In this document: in pieces, positions 20,832-31,631 of the stretch | Numbering within the stretch: position 1 is the stretch's first letter | How the letters are laid out: the number at the start of each line of letters is the position of its first letter | DNA from: a virus | IMG/VR virus record: IMGVR_UViG_3300044796_000222 | Location: 1 to 64,000 of that record | Length of the DNA: 64,000 bases | Reading direction: 5' to 3' (one strand) | The notes under the pieces: generated by a model | The model's database searches: none | Told to the model about the DNA's origin: nothing | Seen by the model: only the letters and a program-made list of their open reading frames with translations | Program-made: the position numbers and the translations under genes

Positions 20832-21926
20832 TTATTGTAACGTTAGATTGCGCAGGTACGGCACTGGCGGTGAACCGGAAAAGGCACTGTACATGAGTTG
20901 CACGATTTGCCCTGTTTGGCCGAACGGCACGTTAGGTGACAGGATCGTCGCAATTGGGGTGTAGTAGCCAGACCCAGGCCCTCCGTAGTCGAACAGAACT
21001 GTCGCCGTAGACCAGTGTGTGAGGTCGCTCGATGTCGCGTACCACCACGCCGTTGCGCCGCCGAATACCATAACCCATTTGCTCAGGCCGGCACTGTAGA
21101 CGACTGTTGGACAGCAAACGCCTTGCGCGGGCAGTGTGACAAGCGAGTCTTCCGCTCCGCCGACTCCCGGCGTGGACCATGTTCCGCCGCTGAGTTTGAG
21201 CCAACTGCCTGCAACCATGCCGCTCGTGATTGGCGATCGTGCGGCAAAGATGACGTGATTCGATGTCGCGCCATCGAGGAAGTCCATCGCGAAGACGTAG
21301 TTATACCCGCCTGTTTGCACGAGGCTCGGTAGCGCCGCACCGCAGATCGTGATCGTCGGTGGACTGACGGGTACGGCGGCGGAACTAGTGATCACCGCGC
21401 CCTGTCGAATCACTGTCCCTGCGTACCCGACGCCGCTCTGCGAATAGAGTACAATGCTTGTCACTGCGTCCACGCTCGGTGCCCATTGAGAATGGTTCTC
21501 ACCGTGCCCGATCCACAACAGCGAGCCTGGGTGCGCCGGGTCGGGGACACTCCCCGAGAATGCCGCATAAGCGGAATCCGGCGCCGTCGTGCCGCCTGCT
21601 GGACCAATGATGGCGATCGCGCTTCCACCGCTCTGCGAAATCGGCACGTAGCTCGTGCGATCCGCGTTGACGGTAAATCCGTACGTCGAACCGTCACCGG
21701 CGCCGCCAAAGGCGTACGTGGTGCCACCAGACGTATACTCGGAGTACTCGCCGTCGAAGAAGTTGGACAGGCCGAACGTCGACGGGAACATCGCAACGGG
21801 TGAGCCGGCGTCGACGAAGCCAGTGTGCTGGTGCGATGTCGCGACGAGAGCACGCGATACAGCATGCGCGCTCGCGCTGGTGAGTAGAGCGGCGCACGCC
21901 ATCAGCAAGACGGAAAAGCGTTTCAT
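20832..21926 (-). CDS. Exported beta-propeller-like protein, 364 aa
   Basis: ATG 21926 overlaps the previous stop (ATGA). MKRFSVLLMACAALLTSASAHA is a signal peptide with an AHA cleavage site. Repeated strand units (SLLWIGHGENHSQWAPS, YNYVFAMDFLDG, KWVMVFGGATAWWYATSSD, LTHWSTATVLFDYGG) resemble blades of GH43- or sialidase-like propellers. It may bind or cut a surface glycan. A Sec signal is unusual for a virion protein, so display on the host surface is possible. Confidence 0.6.
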   Translation of the reverse strand: MKRFSVLLMACAALLTSASAHAVSRALVATSHQHTGFVDAGSPVAMFPSTFGLSNFFDGEYSEYTSGGTTYAFGGAGDGSTYGFTVNADRTSYVPISQSGGSAIAIIGPAGGTTAPDSAYAAFSGSVPDPAHPGSLLWIGHGENHSQWAPSVDAVTSIVLYSQSGVGYAGTVIRQGAVITSSAAVPVSPPTITICGAALPSLVQTGGYNYVFAMDFLDGATSNHVIFAARSPITSGMVAGSWLKLSGGTWSTPGVGGAEDSLVTLPAQGVCCPTVVYSAGLSKWVMVFGGATAWWYATSSDLTHWSTATVLFDYGGPGSGYYTPIATILSPNVPFGQTGQIVQLMYSAFSGSPPVPYLRNLTLQ

Positions 21927-23641
21927 GTTCCCGCCCATGTCGCAGCAGACTGCACGAACGTATGAATCTGTGTTGCGTCCGTGCTGTTCAACGGGCCGAA
22001 GATAAACAGACCAGTATTGCCGTTCAGTCCATGCGAGCCGAGGCCCGCCTCATTGAATAGAGTAACCCCGCTGTTACCGTTTGTTCCTGGGTTGATGAAG
22101 CCACCACCCACCCCGTCTGCGTACACGACAGAGCTGCCCCCGCTGAATCCAAATAGCATCAGGTGTGGCGCTGCGATTATATCGACCGCAGTTGCGTCGA
22201 ACACCACAGAGCCAGCATACTCACCGAAAAACTTATCGGTAGAACCTGTCCACGCACCGGCCGTTTGCGTGCCCGCAGACCCGCCGAACAGCCAGTTGGC
22301 ACCCGCGGCGACGCCGCTCGTAAGTTGCCCGTACCAAGCGACAGACAACGGCTGCGACATCGTGGGCGTGGCCGCTTGCAAAGCGCTCCCTGTCGTCGCA
22401 ATCGCAGGTTTGCCGTTAACCCACGAGGAATTGATCGTTGGCGCCGTGAACGGGGACGTGACGGTGGCAACGAGCCCCGAGAAACAATCTGTCCATGCCC
22501 CTGTGCCGGCATTGAAACCAGAAGGCTCGTAGAAGACGTATTTCGCGTTGGTGCCGTTGAGGTAATAGGCTCCGTTTGCCAGCGGCACTGACGTGCCGCT
22601 CGTGGTGGTAACGGTTATCGAATAGAATGATCCCGCCGTGTTTGCAGGAGGTACAAACGTCACACTCGTGCCGGTCGAGCCGGTAGGTACCGCAGTGGCA
22701 GACCCCACAGTGACGAGCGATGCGCCAGTCATGCCCGTGCCGTTTAGCGTCCATGCCACGCCACCACCTGCCGCGGGCGCAAGAATCGGCAGTGCGGGCG
22801 CGGTGATCGTCGGCGCCGCAGTCGCATACGTGTATGCGCCCGCGAGAATGAGGGGGAGCCCCGTACCTGTGCCCGTGAAAACGACATCGCATGTGCCCGC
22901 AGCATGGGCCGGCGTCGTGAGCGACACACCCCAATAGGTCGCGCTCACGCCTGTAGCCACTGTGCCGCAGACAGTCGCGCCAGTCGCGCCCGCGATTTGC
23001 TCAGCGAGCACCGTCGATACAGACGTCCCACCCGAGAGCGGTCCACTCGTCGGCGTGATGGCGCTTACGAAAGCGCCGCTGTTCGGCGTGCCGACCGTCG
23101 ACGCGACGGGGAGCACACGCGTTTCGATTGCAACGCCAGCAGGACGGGTGATCGTCGCAGTGAGCACGTGCCCAGTCACGACGTAGGTAGCTGTTGTCGC
23201 GGCCAGCGCACTCGCGAGAGAGCTGCTCGTCGTCGCGTTCTGCGCGAGCGTGATCGACGTGCCGTTGTCCTGCCCACTCGCCGAGATCACGATGTACCCG
23301 GTCACACCAAGGCCACCGAGTTCACGCACTTCGATTTGGTCGGAGCGCGTGATCGTCTGCGCGCTGGTGAGCGTGACCGAGATCGCAGAGAGTGTCGTCG
23401 CCGCGTCGGTCGAGATGTCCTGCGTGGTCGACGGCGGCGACATCGTGAGCGTCGCAGCGGTGTCCGGCGACGTCTGCGTCAGCGCGTTGTTGCCGAGCGC
23501 GCCGGTGAAGGTCGAGCCGCCTCCGCCGCCGCCGCCAGAAAACGAGCCGCCAACGCGGTGTTGCTCCGACGGCGGCGCGCGATGGCATGCGGCGCCAAGC
23601 GTCAGCAGCATCGATAGGATGGCGCGAATTTTGTTCGTCAT
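21923..23641 (-). CDS. Lipoprotein with IPT/TIG-like domains, 572 aa
   Basis: ATG 23641 is chosen because MTNKIRAILSMLLTLGAAC forms a lipoprotein signal; the frame is open much further upstream. A Gly/Ser linker (FSGGGGGGGSTF) follows. ITPTSGPLSGGTSVS opens an IPT/TIG immunoglobulin-like domain (about residues 195-280), and a second Ig-like unit follows. The C-terminal 200 residues resemble a LamG-type jelly roll. A surface-exposed adhesive lipoprotein is the best reading; its place between tail fibre and lysis genes is odd. Confidence 0.65.
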   Translation of the reverse strand: MTNKIRAILSMLLTLGAACHRAPPSEQHRVGGSFSGGGGGGGSTFTGALGNNALTQTSPDTAATLTMSPPSTTQDISTDAATTLSAISVTLTSAQTITRSDQIEVRELGGLGVTGYIVISASGQDNGTSITLAQNATTSSSLASALAATTATYVVTGHVLTATITRPAGVAIETRVLPVASTVGTPNSGAFVSAITPTSGPLSGGTSVSTVLAEQIAGATGATVCGTVATGVSATYWGVSLTTPAHAAGTCDVVFTGTGTGLPLILAGAYTYATAAPTITAPALPILAPAAGGGVAWTLNGTGMTGASLVTVGSATAVPTGSTGTSVTFVPPANTAGSFYSITVTTTSGTSVPLANGAYYLNGTNAKYVFYEPSGFNAGTGAWTDCFSGLVATVTSPFTAPTINSSWVNGKPAIATTGSALQAATPTMSQPLSVAWYGQLTSGVAAGANWLFGGSAGTQTAGAWTGSTDKFFGEYAGSVVFDATAVDIIAAPHLMLFGFSGGSSVVYADGVGGGFINPGTNGNSGVTLFNEAGLGSHGLNGNTGLFIFGPLNSTDATQIHTFVQSAATWAGT

Positions 23642-23681
23642 GGTGTGTTTACCGAGCGGTGCATCGTTGGAGCCTATTTGG

Positions 23682-26516
23682 TTACGGGCTGAATCCGTCG
23701 AAGACGCCAGACGCTGTTGCGGCGTATGGGAAAATCGCGAATCCGATACTGGCGATGGTCGCGCCGCCAGTGAGCGTGAACGTCGATTGCGCAGTCGCAG
23801 GCGTTGTCCAGTTGATCTGGTCATAGCTCCACGACCACGTGTAAACGCCGCCGCCAGTGTTGACGAATTGGAAGTAAACGAACGGATATGCGGCGTTCCA
23901 TCCCGCGCCGGCACTGATGGCAGATCGAGCAGTTCGGCTGGTCCACAACCCATCGTCGTAAATGCCGCCGAAGCCACCAATGGTGTGGATCGCGCCGTTG
24001 GAGTCGATGACACACGCATACGCGCCAGCCCCCGATGGGCTCATGCTCGACGTCTGAACGGCCAGTACATACGTCTTTGACGAATCGTACGCTGTCGAAG
24101 TCGGTACCGCCGTCGAAAGGACCAGCGTGCTGCCTTGGCTGATGCGCGAAAAGGTCAGTCCACCAGCGTTCGTCAGTGTAGAAGATCCGCTGCCTGCTCC
24201 GTCGACAACAGTCCACGACGCTGCTGGATCTGGCACCTCAATCGGCGCCGAGTATGGAGTGAGCATGTACCAGTCGGTGCCGTCACTCGCGTACTCACGC
24301 ACACAATCGGTGGGGTAGAAGAAGCCTCCGCCGCTCGCCGCAGGGCGCGATGCGAAAGGAGCTGGCGTTGCGAACCCTCCGCCACCTCCACCTGTGATCG
24401 TCGCGTTTGCGCCAGTAACGACGACGCGAGCACCGACGACGTTTGCGGTCGTTACTGTTGACGTCAGTCGAACGCTGTAAACGCGAGACCCGGCGCCGGG
24501 CGTGAACGTGGCGGAGAACGGCGCGACCGCCGTCGACGAACTGGTACCGAGCGTCGCGACAATCGCCGCCGCTGTCAGATCGTAGAGCGTGAGCAGCGCC
24601 GTACCAGCTGCACCTGCCGCGTAGTCGGCTGCAAATGTGAACGTTGGCGTGCCACCGTAGTTGCTCGGATTGAGAGTGATGCGACTGATCTCGGTGCCAG
24701 TGAGTGCGCCCGTGAGCGCCTGGATTGAGCAGTCGAGTTCAAGTGGAGGAAGCGTGCCAGTGGCGCTCGCCCCCGTGGCGCCCGTTGCTCCAGTAGAGCC
24801 AGTAGCTCCAGTAGGGCCAGTAGATCCCGTGGCACCGGCAGCACCAGTCGCCCCAGTGGCGCCCGCAGTGCCGGTTGCGCCTGTGGCGCCAGTCGCTCCG
24901 GCAGGACCGGTGGGGCCAGCGGGTCCGGTCGGGCCTGTTGGGCCTGTTGGGCCGACGCCGCCGAACGCCTTCGCGTACTGCAACACGACACCTTGACCAA
25001 CGTTCGCAACGTAGATCGAGTCGCTGTCGATCGACAACTTGTCGAACGTGCCTGGCGACGTGACCGAATCGATCGTCGTGATCGGGCCGCCACCAATGGG
25101 CATCTTGCGGATGTCGGACGCGGCAGCTCCGGTGCGCGTCGAGACCCAATAGATGTACGTCGAGTCGATCTGAATGTCGTTGATCGTGTCCGTCGACGAG
25201 TAGACCGACGCCGACGATGCCGTGCCGATCGTGGCCTGGTAAATGTGGCACGGCGAGTTGTTTGCCGCGGCAACAGCAATCGTGCCATTCGTCGCGACCG
25301 CGCCCATGTTCGCAACGCTCGCGAGGTAGATCGTGCGCGAGCCGCCTGCGGTCGTGGCGCTTGCCCACGACTCGGCGATCGCGGCGCTAGCTGCACCGAC
25401 AGCCGTCCATGTGACGACCCCGCCAGCGACCGCGATGCCGACGCCATTGCACGCGCCCGTCACTGCGTTGAGCGCGATCGTTGTCCATGATCCGCCACCG
25501 ACGGGGATCTTTGCGACGACGATCCCGGTCGAGGTTGTGACCGTCGTAAAAGTCGCATAGACATTGGTATTGTCGGTCGCGATCTGCGCGAGGCCAGTGA
25601 TGCCTGACGACGGAGCAGAGCCCAGCGATGACCACGATCCCGAACCGCTCTCTAGGTGCCTGTAGACAGTCTCCGTCGCGCTATTCAGATAGGCGTTGGT
25701 GCCGTCGACGAGGACGTCAATGCCGTAGCCGGATGGGATGCCGGATGTCGAAAACGAGGACGGCGAGCCGCCGCCTTTTGCGATAAACGCGAGCAGCGAC
25801 CCGGATTCGGCATACGCGACTTTGCCAGCGCCGTCAGGCGTCGGACGACCGATGACCGCGCCCGTCGCGAGCACGAGTCCGGGCGATGAACCGCCACCTC
25901 CGCCGCTTGGCCCCGTCGGTCCTGTCGGCCCAGTGGTGCCGGCTCCAGTGGCTCCAGTGGCCCCCGTGGCTCCAGTCGGCCCCGTTGGCCCTGTTGCGCC
26001 GGTCGTCCCCGCACCAGTCGCTCCGGTAGCGCCGGCTGGACCTGTCGCGCCTGTAGGGCCTGCCGGTCCCGTCGGTCCCGTTGCGCCTCCACCACCACCG
26101 CTTCCGATTGCGGCGATGGCTGTGTTGAGATCGCCAAGCCACCACTGAACGCCATCCCATTGGGACGTTTCGCCGGGGGCAAACAGACGGAGGCCGTTTG
26201 CTGAAAGTACGGTGATGGACCATACGCTTGCTTGCGTCGCATCGCCGTTCGGCGTCATCGTAATAGTGTATGTGCCGGCGACGTCCAACTGGCCAAGCGT
26301 TGTCACGTACGGGTATAGCGGCGACGTCAGCGCCAGTGCGCAAGTCGATCCAAACGGCGCGACGAGCGCGTACGCGATCGACGTGATGCCGTCCGTCGAC
26401 GACGGCGAGATCGTTACCGCCGTAGTGTTGAGCGCGAATGTGCTATTGCCCTCCGTGCCGAGCGGGCGCGCGATATTCGCCGTCGGGGAGACGCCAACGA
26501 GAAGGGCTGCGCTCAT
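23682..26516 (-). CDS. Collagen-like tail fibre protein, 944 aa
   Basis: Two blocks of Gly-X-Y triplets ([13 protein letters not shown] type), at about residues 139-209 and 519-589, bracket a propeller-like domain with repeated units ([29 protein letters not shown]). The N-terminus ([15 protein letters not shown]) probably attaches to the baseplate; the C-terminal 350 residues would be the receptor-binding part. Collagen-like stretches trimerise and are common in phage fibres. It ends 40 bp before the lipoprotein start. Confidence 0.8.
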   Translation of the reverse strand: MSAALLVGVSPTANIARPLGTEGNSTFALNTTAVTISPSSTDGITSIAYALVAPFGSTCALALTSPLYPYVTTLGQLDVAGTYTITMTPNGDATQASVWSITVLSANGLRLFAPGETSQWDGVQWWLGDLNTAIAAIGSGGGGGATGPTGPAGPTGATGPAGATGATGAGTTGATGPTGPTGATGATGATGAGTTGPTGPTGPSGGGGGSSPGLVLATGAVIGRPTPDGAGKVAYAESGSLLAFIAKGGGSPSSFSTSGIPSGYGIDVLVDGTNAYLNSATETVYRHLESGSGSWSSLGSAPSSGITGLAQIATDNTNVYATFTTVTTSTGIVVAKIPVGGGSWTTIALNAVTGACNGVGIAVAGGVVTWTAVGAASAAIAESWASATTAGGSRTIYLASVANMGAVATNGTIAVAAANNSPCHIYQATIGTASSASVYSSTDTINDIQIDSTYIYWVSTRTGAAASDIRKMPIGGGPITTIDSVTSPGTFDKLSIDSDSIYVANVGQGVVLQYAKAFGGVGPTGPTGPTGPAGPTGPAGATGATGATGTAGATGATGAAGATGSTGPTGATGSTGATGATGASATGTLPPLELDCSIQALTGALTGTEISRITLNPSNYGGTPTFTFAADYAAGAAGTALLTLYDLTAAAIVATLGTSSSTAVAPFSATFTPGAGSRVYSVRLTSTVTTANVVGARVVVTGANATITGGGGGGFATPAPFASRPAASGGGFFYPTDCVREYASDGTDWYMLTPYSAPIEVPDPAASWTVVDGAGSGSSTLTNAGGLTFSRISQGSTLVLSTAVPTSTAYDSSKTYVLAVQTSSMSPSGAGAYACVIDSNGAIHTIGGFGGIYDDGLWTSRTARSAISAGAGWNAAYPFVYFQFVNTGGGVYTWSWSYDQINWTTPATAQSTFTLTGGATIASIGFAIFPYAATASGVFDGFSP

Positions 26517-26890
26517 TGCTGTACCAGCGAGATGAACTGAACGTAGTTGCCGGCGCTTCCGGCTGACTGATATGTAACGCCCGTCTGGAAGTAGACACGC
26601 ACGCCCTTCAGAAACATCGCAACAGGCACATCATTCGACGCCGCGCTCGCGAAAGAAGGGGTTCCCTTCACGATTGCGATCGGCGGAAAGTCTGGGATCG
26701 TGCCGTTTGCGGGCGCCGCGTCAGGCGTGCTGAGGTCGTAGATCAGCAAGTAGCCCGACGCAGGGCCTGTCGAGTCCAGCGTTGCGTAAATTTGGAACAG
26801 GATCGCCGTCTTGTCCGTTGTCGCGCCAGAAAGTTGCGCGTGGTCTTCCAGCGCCGCCGACTTGTACTGATAGAGTCCGGGGAGTGACAT
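26513..26890 (-). CDS. Hypothetical virion-associated protein, 125 aa
   Basis: Stop overlaps the fibre start (ATGA). [54 protein letters not shown]..., rich in strands; likely a small fibre-attachment or fibre-assembly protein from its position. No family recognised. Confidence 0.65.
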   Translation of the reverse strand: MSLPGLYQYKSAALEDHAQLSGATTDKTAILFQIYATLDSTGPASGYLLIYDLSTPDAAPANGTIPDFPPIAIVKGTPSFASAASNDVPVAMFLKGVRVYFQTGVTYQSAGSAGNYVQFISLVQQ

Positions 26891-26898
26891 GGCCTACC

Positions 26899-28257
26899 TT
26901 ATCGCGGGCGGTTTGGGAAGAAGGCTTCGACGATGATCCAGTATGACGAGATGACGCCGCCAGTCGCAGAGCGCGTGAATCGCAGCGCCCCGGTCGTGGC
27001 ACTGACGTAGAGCCCGAAATAGTGTCCGGTCGTTGGCGCGATCGTTGGCGTCGTCAGGTTTGCTGGGTTCTGCGCGATGTCTGGGCTCACAACGCCAGCC
27101 CAAAACTGCGACGTCGTTGGGCCGGTCGACGCGTTCGGCGTCGTTGCGACAAACGAGTTGCCGGTGGTGAGGTAGACCGTTGTGCTGAGCGACCCGCTTC
27201 CAGTGTCGTGTGCCGTATATGGCATCAACTGACGCGTATATGCCGTGTTCGCTGGGTCTTCTTCGGCGAAGTTGTCCGCGGCTGGGTATGCGCCAACGAT
27301 AAACCGAACAAAGAAGTCGCCATTGCGCCAGTCGCGTGTGTCGTCCACGTCGAAATCGCCGGATGAGTGTGCGGTGTCGGCCGGGATTTTGATCGACTTC
27401 ACAACATATTCTTGGTCGGAACGACCTACAGCCATGGGCGTCCCGCTAGTCGGCGAGATAAATTCAAGGCCGGATGCGTTCGAAAATGGCCCACCGCCGC
27501 TTACCATTGCGGCGATGGAATTCGCTGCCGCCGAGTAGGCTCGCGTTGACTGGGCGAGCGACTTCTGCGATGACGGAACGAGGTGTCCCATCGAAAAAAC
27601 CTGGTTTCCACCACCGAGGTTATAGAACCCGACAGGCCCAGAAATCAAGCGGTGATTTGACAGACTCGCGGTGCTGACGTTCACAACATAAATCAACGGA
27701 ACGACCCATGTACCAGATGACGATGCTGGAATGGAGGCGATGTTCGGTACCGCGGTGCCTGTCGAAACGTATGTAGGCGAAGTTGCCCAAAACAACGACG
27801 CGACCGTTCCCTGCGCCGGAATCGATGGATTCACATATTGAATGAGTCCGCACAGCAACTCTACGCCCCATTCCGATGATGGCGCTGTCGGGACAGCGAT
27901 CGTTGTTGCCGCATCGATCGTTGCCGATAGGAGTGCGCGTGGGGTGCTTGAATTAATCGAAGAGCGGATTAGGCGCACTGGATTGACGGTGACGACGCCA
28001 GATGAGACGCTCGCCAAGAGCCCCGGCTGTTTTGCGCCAGGCGCATGTGTGACGGGGTTATATGTTGATGGCCAGATCGGGCAGTACCCCACGGCTACGT
28101 TAGTCGCGGATGCGGCTGACGGCGGTTGAAGGCAGAGCAGTTCATAAAGAGCGTCGTCGTCGGCCGACGTTGTGAGGTCGACTTCGCCGTTCGGTTGCCC
28201 AGGCGGAAGCGCCGTTCCCGTCGTACGCGTGTCCGAAAAGTTGATATTGCCGCGCAT
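26899..28257 (-). CDS. Tail appendage/fibre-type structural protein, 452 aa
   Basis: Start shares one base with the preceding stop (TAATG). Ser/Thr/Ala-rich and strand-rich throughout; begins MRGNINFSDTRTTGTALPPGQPNGEVDLT and ends SYWIIVEAFFPNRPR. Lies between the gp48-like baseplate gene and the fibre, where Mu-like phages carry fibre proteins. Assignment by context. Confidence 0.65.
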   Translation of the reverse strand: MRGNINFSDTRTTGTALPPGQPNGEVDLTTSADDDALYELLCLQPPSAASATNVAVGYCPIWPSTYNPVTHAPGAKQPGLLASVSSGVVTVNPVRLIRSSINSSTPRALLSATIDAATTIAVPTAPSSEWGVELLCGLIQYVNPSIPAQGTVASLFWATSPTYVSTGTAVPNIASIPASSSGTWVVPLIYVVNVSTASLSNHRLISGPVGFYNLGGGNQVFSMGHLVPSSQKSLAQSTRAYSAAANSIAAMVSGGGPFSNASGLEFISPTSGTPMAVGRSDQEYVVKSIKIPADTAHSSGDFDVDDTRDWRNGDFFVRFIVGAYPAADNFAEEDPANTAYTRQLMPYTAHDTGSGSLSTTVYLTTGNSFVATTPNASTGPTTSQFWAGVVSPDIAQNPANLTTPTIAPTTGHYFGLYVSATTGALRFTRSATGGVISSYWIIVEAFFPNRPR

Positions 28258-29513
28258 TAGAGGAGTCCTGTTCCGAGCGGAGATGCCGGAGGCACCGTGG
28301 TTCCGAGGATGAACGGCGAGTCGACTCCACCGCCAAGCACATCAATCGTCGTCCACGACGACAAGATTGGGCCGAGCAGTTCCTTGGCGAGCAAGATGTC
28401 GGTAGGCCGAACTGAAGTGATGATGGCCGTCATCGTGTGGAGCGAGCAGAGCGGCGGATCGGTCGGTAGCACGCCGATATTGAACGAGGTGCCGTTGTTC
28501 TGGCCGACGTAGGCGAGCAGCGACGTCTGCCCGGTCGTGGTCGAAAAATAGTAGTTCACGGCAACGGCGCCATAGAGGAGCGACGTCGGTCCGACATTGA
28601 TGGACTGGCCGAGCGTAATCGCGATCGACGATGCTGGCGATGAAAACCACGACTGGCCGCTCGAATCAACGTACGCGACCGATACGGCATAGTTGCCAGC
28701 CGGCAGAGACCCGCCAGCCCCAAACGCAGTCAACGATGGCGCTGGCGGCGCTGGCGGATTCATCGCGACGCCGGTCGGCAGGTTCGTGATGTACAGTCCG
28801 TTTGTTGGCGTGAACACAAAATTTGAAACGAGCGCCAACGTCGTCAGAGCATTGACGGACGAAGACATGTAGACGTTTGTTGAAGCCGCACGCGGGTTGA
28901 TGCCTGTCGGTAGAGCGGCCGTGACGGCTGTATTCGCGCCGCTGAGCGTGACGACCTGCGGTTGGCTCGGGAACCCCTCGTTGCCGTACTGGTCAACCAT
29001 CGTCACGGCAAAGGCGTACTGGCCGGCCGCAAGAGAGCCGCCGCCGAGCAGGATCGTTTCGATCGATGCGATCGGAGTTAGACGTTGCTGCACTTGTGGA
29101 GTTGTGCCGGCAACGACGTGGGCGAACGGATCATTCAACGCGGCTCGCAGGACCGCATTCAGAACATCACGCCATGGAACGCCGGAGGCTTGCGCCTTCG
29201 CGAAGATGACCGCACGCCGCTGCGGGATCGTGGCGCCCGATGGCGGAGCGATCCCAAGGTGCTGCTCCCAAAGCGGGATCGACCAAGTTGCCAGTTGTGG
29301 GAGCGCGTTGTTCACCGCTGCCGCGTTCTGCGCCTGAGCGCGTGAGATGGCGCAAGCGATGACCTGATTCTCAATATTGAGAAGCGTCCCATCATCGTTG
29401 TTGATGAAGCCCTGCCCAGCGCCATCCTTCAATGACTGATAGATCGAATTCTCTTTCGACGGACCGCCGCCCATCGCCATGGGCATCCGGCAGAGGCCGC
29501 CCATGCGAGACAT
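28257..29513 (-). CDS. Baseplate/tail protein, Mu gp48-like N-terminus
   Basis: 418 residues; ATG in TGATG with the previous stop. The N-terminal 140 residues (LPQLATWSIPLWEQHLGIAPPSGATIPQRRAVIFAKAQASGVPWRDVLNAVL) have the W..WE..LGI ... RR pattern of the gp48/YmfQ group. The remainder carries two beta-rich repeats (AAGQYAFAVTMVDQYGNEGFPSQ and PAGNYAVSVAYVDSSGQSWFSS) like fibronectin-type modules. It follows the gpJ-like gene as in Mu. Confidence 0.7.
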   Translation of the reverse strand: MSRMGGLCRMPMAMGGGPSKENSIYQSLKDGAGQGFINNDDGTLLNIENQVIACAISRAQAQNAAAVNNALPQLATWSIPLWEQHLGIAPPSGATIPQRRAVIFAKAQASGVPWRDVLNAVLRAALNDPFAHVVAGTTPQVQQRLTPIASIETILLGGGSLAAGQYAFAVTMVDQYGNEGFPSQPQVVTLSGANTAVTAALPTGINPRAASTNVYMSSSVNALTTLALVSNFVFTPTNGLYITNLPTGVAMNPPAPPAPSLTAFGAGGSLPAGNYAVSVAYVDSSGQSWFSSPASSIAITLGQSINVGPTSLLYGAVAVNYYFSTTTGQTSLLAYVGQNNGTSFNIGVLPTDPPLCSLHTMTAIITSVRPTDILLAKELLGPILSSWTTIDVLGGGVDSPFILGTTVPPASPLGTGLL

Positions 29514-29983
29514 CAGTTGTTGACGATCAGCACGAACGAGGCGTCCGCGCTCAAGTGGACCGTGATGGCCGTTGGGGATGCGCCGCCGACGTTCAGGACC
29601 GTTCGTTGAACAGTCGCGGCGATGTCTGCGACACCAGGCGGCGTACATACCTGAGCGATCGCCATGACCGGGATGACGCTGTAACCGGTATTCAATGTAA
29701 CGACTGGAGCGCCAGCCGTCCCAAGAATGCTGACGAGCGATGACGGGATGCCGCGGCAATTCGTGATCGTGTATGTGCCGAAGGCATATTGAACCTGAAT
29801 TGTGCAGGCCCACGCCGACGCTTCGATCGCCTGGATCTCAGCTCGTGCTTGGTTCCAAGCGGCTGCGTCCATCTCCACTTGCGGATTCGTGAGCGCGCGA
29901 TCGTTCGCGAGGTCAGGACCCATGTTGGTCGTGACCGACCTGATTTGCGGGAAGTTCGGCGTCGGCGCGACAGGTGTTGCCAT
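29513..29983 (-). CDS. Hypothetical baseplate-region protein, 156 aa
   Basis: Lies 4 bases after the gpJ-like gene. N-terminal helix (WNQARAEIQAIEASAW), then a strand-rich C-terminal part (CTIQVQYAFGTYTITNC..., PTAITVHLSADASFVLIVNN). No named family. Position suggests a small baseplate subunit. Confidence 0.65.
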   Translation of the reverse strand: MATPVAPTPNFPQIRSVTTNMGPDLANDRALTNPQVEMDAAAWNQARAEIQAIEASAWACTIQVQYAFGTYTITNCRGIPSSLVSILGTAGAPVVTLNTGYSVIPVMAIAQVCTPPGVADIAATVQRTVLNVGGASPTAITVHLSADASFVLIVNN

Positions 29984-29987
29984 TTGG

Positions 29988-31631
29988 TTAGGTGCTCGAA
30001 GGGCAGACGATCACTGTGCTCAACGTCAACAACCAAGGTGCCTGCCCTAGCACTGGCCCGGACGGGACGGTAGGGGTGAAATACGATCCGGTAAACGGAG
30101 CGATCGAGGCGTCGTTCGCGTCCGTGGCGTCGAGGATGGCGCCGGTGAGTCGCCCGGTAACATCGGTGGGCCACGAAACCGTTCCTGTCGCTGGATCGAT
30201 GTCGGTTGGGCGTGGGAAGCGTCGACGGCGAACGACGTCATCGGCCGTCAGTGCAGTCATCTCGCCCGGCCCGAGCCCGGCGAAGTAGGTCGGAATTGCG
30301 CCGGTGAGAGCGAGCGATGGCGAAAGCGGGGCGCCGGCCAATGCGTACAGTTGTGAACACCACGGAGCAACCGTTGCGCCGCCAGCCGCGATCGCGGCGG
30401 CGGGCGTTGCGTACGTGGCTGACGGGGGGAAAGGAACTGCGGCTTCAGTCGGCGCACTACCGTCTGACGCGGACCACGCGCCGACCGTGATGGCCCAAGT
30501 CGACATGCCGCTAAATGTCGCAGTGGCCGTGTATAGGATCTGCGCGTAGCAGAAACCTTTGCTCTGGAAAAATACGCCGATTGTATTCCCGGCGACAGGA
30601 GCCGTGGGCGATCCGCCGACCGGAACGAGCACGTAGAATTGGCTCAGGCCGGTTGAGCCGACCACAGCGTACCACGTTAGCGGGTCCGATCCGCTGATCG
30701 TCGCCGGCCAAACGTCGAACGGGTTATTGACGCTCGCCTCATAAGAGAGGACGATCGTTGTCGGCTGCGGGTTGACGGCGTTGACCGACGTGTTCTCAAA
30801 CACATCGTCTGGAATTCCTGGGATCATGACGCCAGACGATCCTTGGATGCCGGACTGAATTGCTCCCACCACGCGCGAGAGGAGCGTGGTTCCGGCTACG
30901 CGCGTTGCAGAAGATGCGCTTGTGGTCACAACGACATCCAGCGTGCCTGGGCCACGAAGCGCTGGGTACGGGAATGATTTCTCCACGCCAACGCATGAAT
31001 CGCAGAGCGCCTGGATCTGTGAGATGTTCCCGGCGGCTGGACGTGAACGGCGGACTTGCAGAATTGACTGCGCCCACTGAGCCGGCGTTTGCGGGTCAGC
31101 CCCGCCGCCAAGCGAGATTACGATCGCGTTGACGTTTACGCCGGGCGGGGGGTTCGACAGCGTAAGCGTCGTCCCGTCGTCGACATCGTAGCCGGCCCCG
31201 CTCGCCGAAGCGACGACGTTGATCGTGGCGGTCAATGAGGGGAGCGTGATGCTGACGGCGCCAGCGGTCAGGTATGTGTTGCCCGTCGTCGGGTTCACAA
31301 GGATCGCCCCGCTCCCGATCGTCTGCGGATAGGATGCGGTAACAGTCGCTTGACCAGACGAGAACTCAGCGCCCCCCTGCGCGACGCCATCGATTGCGGC
31401 GTGGAGCGGCAAGTAGACGTTCGGATCGCAGGTGTCAGGGAAGATTTGTTTCGATAGATACGTCGCGTTCGAATACGCTGGCGCAAGCGTGTTGGCGATC
31501 ACCGAATAGCGAATCCATGCGTCCTTGCCGGCCGTAGTGTCAACGGACGGCGCCATGACTCGCTGATCGCGCAGCATCATGTCGCGGAGTTGGTCAGTTG
31601 TGAAGACAGTGAGCGAAGGTGTAGCTGCCAT
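29988..31631 (-). CDS. Baseplate assembly protein, gpJ/Mu gp47-like
   Basis: 547 residues. The N-terminus (TDQLRDMMLRDQRV..., IRYSVIANTLAPAYSNATYLSKQIFPDTC) and the segment PGVNVNAIVISLGGGADPQTPAQWAQSILQVRRSRPAAGNISQIQALC resemble the baseplate J family, where YASEE-like fold wedge proteins share this order. Starts immediately after the gp46-like gene. A baseplate wedge component is expected. Confidence 0.8.
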   Translation of the reverse strand: MAATPSLTVFTTDQLRDMMLRDQRVMAPSVDTTAGKDAWIRYSVIANTLAPAYSNATYLSKQIFPDTCDPNVYLPLHAAIDGVAQGGAEFSSGQATVTASYPQTIGSGAILVNPTTGNTYLTAGAVSITLPSLTATINVVASASGAGYDVDDGTTLTLSNPPPGVNVNAIVISLGGGADPQTPAQWAQSILQVRRSRPAAGNISQIQALCDSCVGVEKSFPYPALRGPGTLDVVVTTSASSATRVAGTTLLSRVVGAIQSGIQGSSGVMIPGIPDDVFENTSVNAVNPQPTTIVLSYEASVNNPFDVWPATISGSDPLTWYAVVGSTGLSQFYVLVPVGGSPTAPVAGNTIGVFFQSKGFCYAQILYTATATFSGMSTWAITVGAWSASDGSAPTEAAVPFPPSATYATPAAAIAAGGATVAPWCSQLYALAGAPLSPSLALTGAIPTYFAGLGPGEMTALTADDVVRRRRFPRPTDIDPATGTVSWPTDVTGRLTGAILDATDANDASIAPFTGSYFTPTVPSGPVLGQAPWLLTLSTVIVCPSST

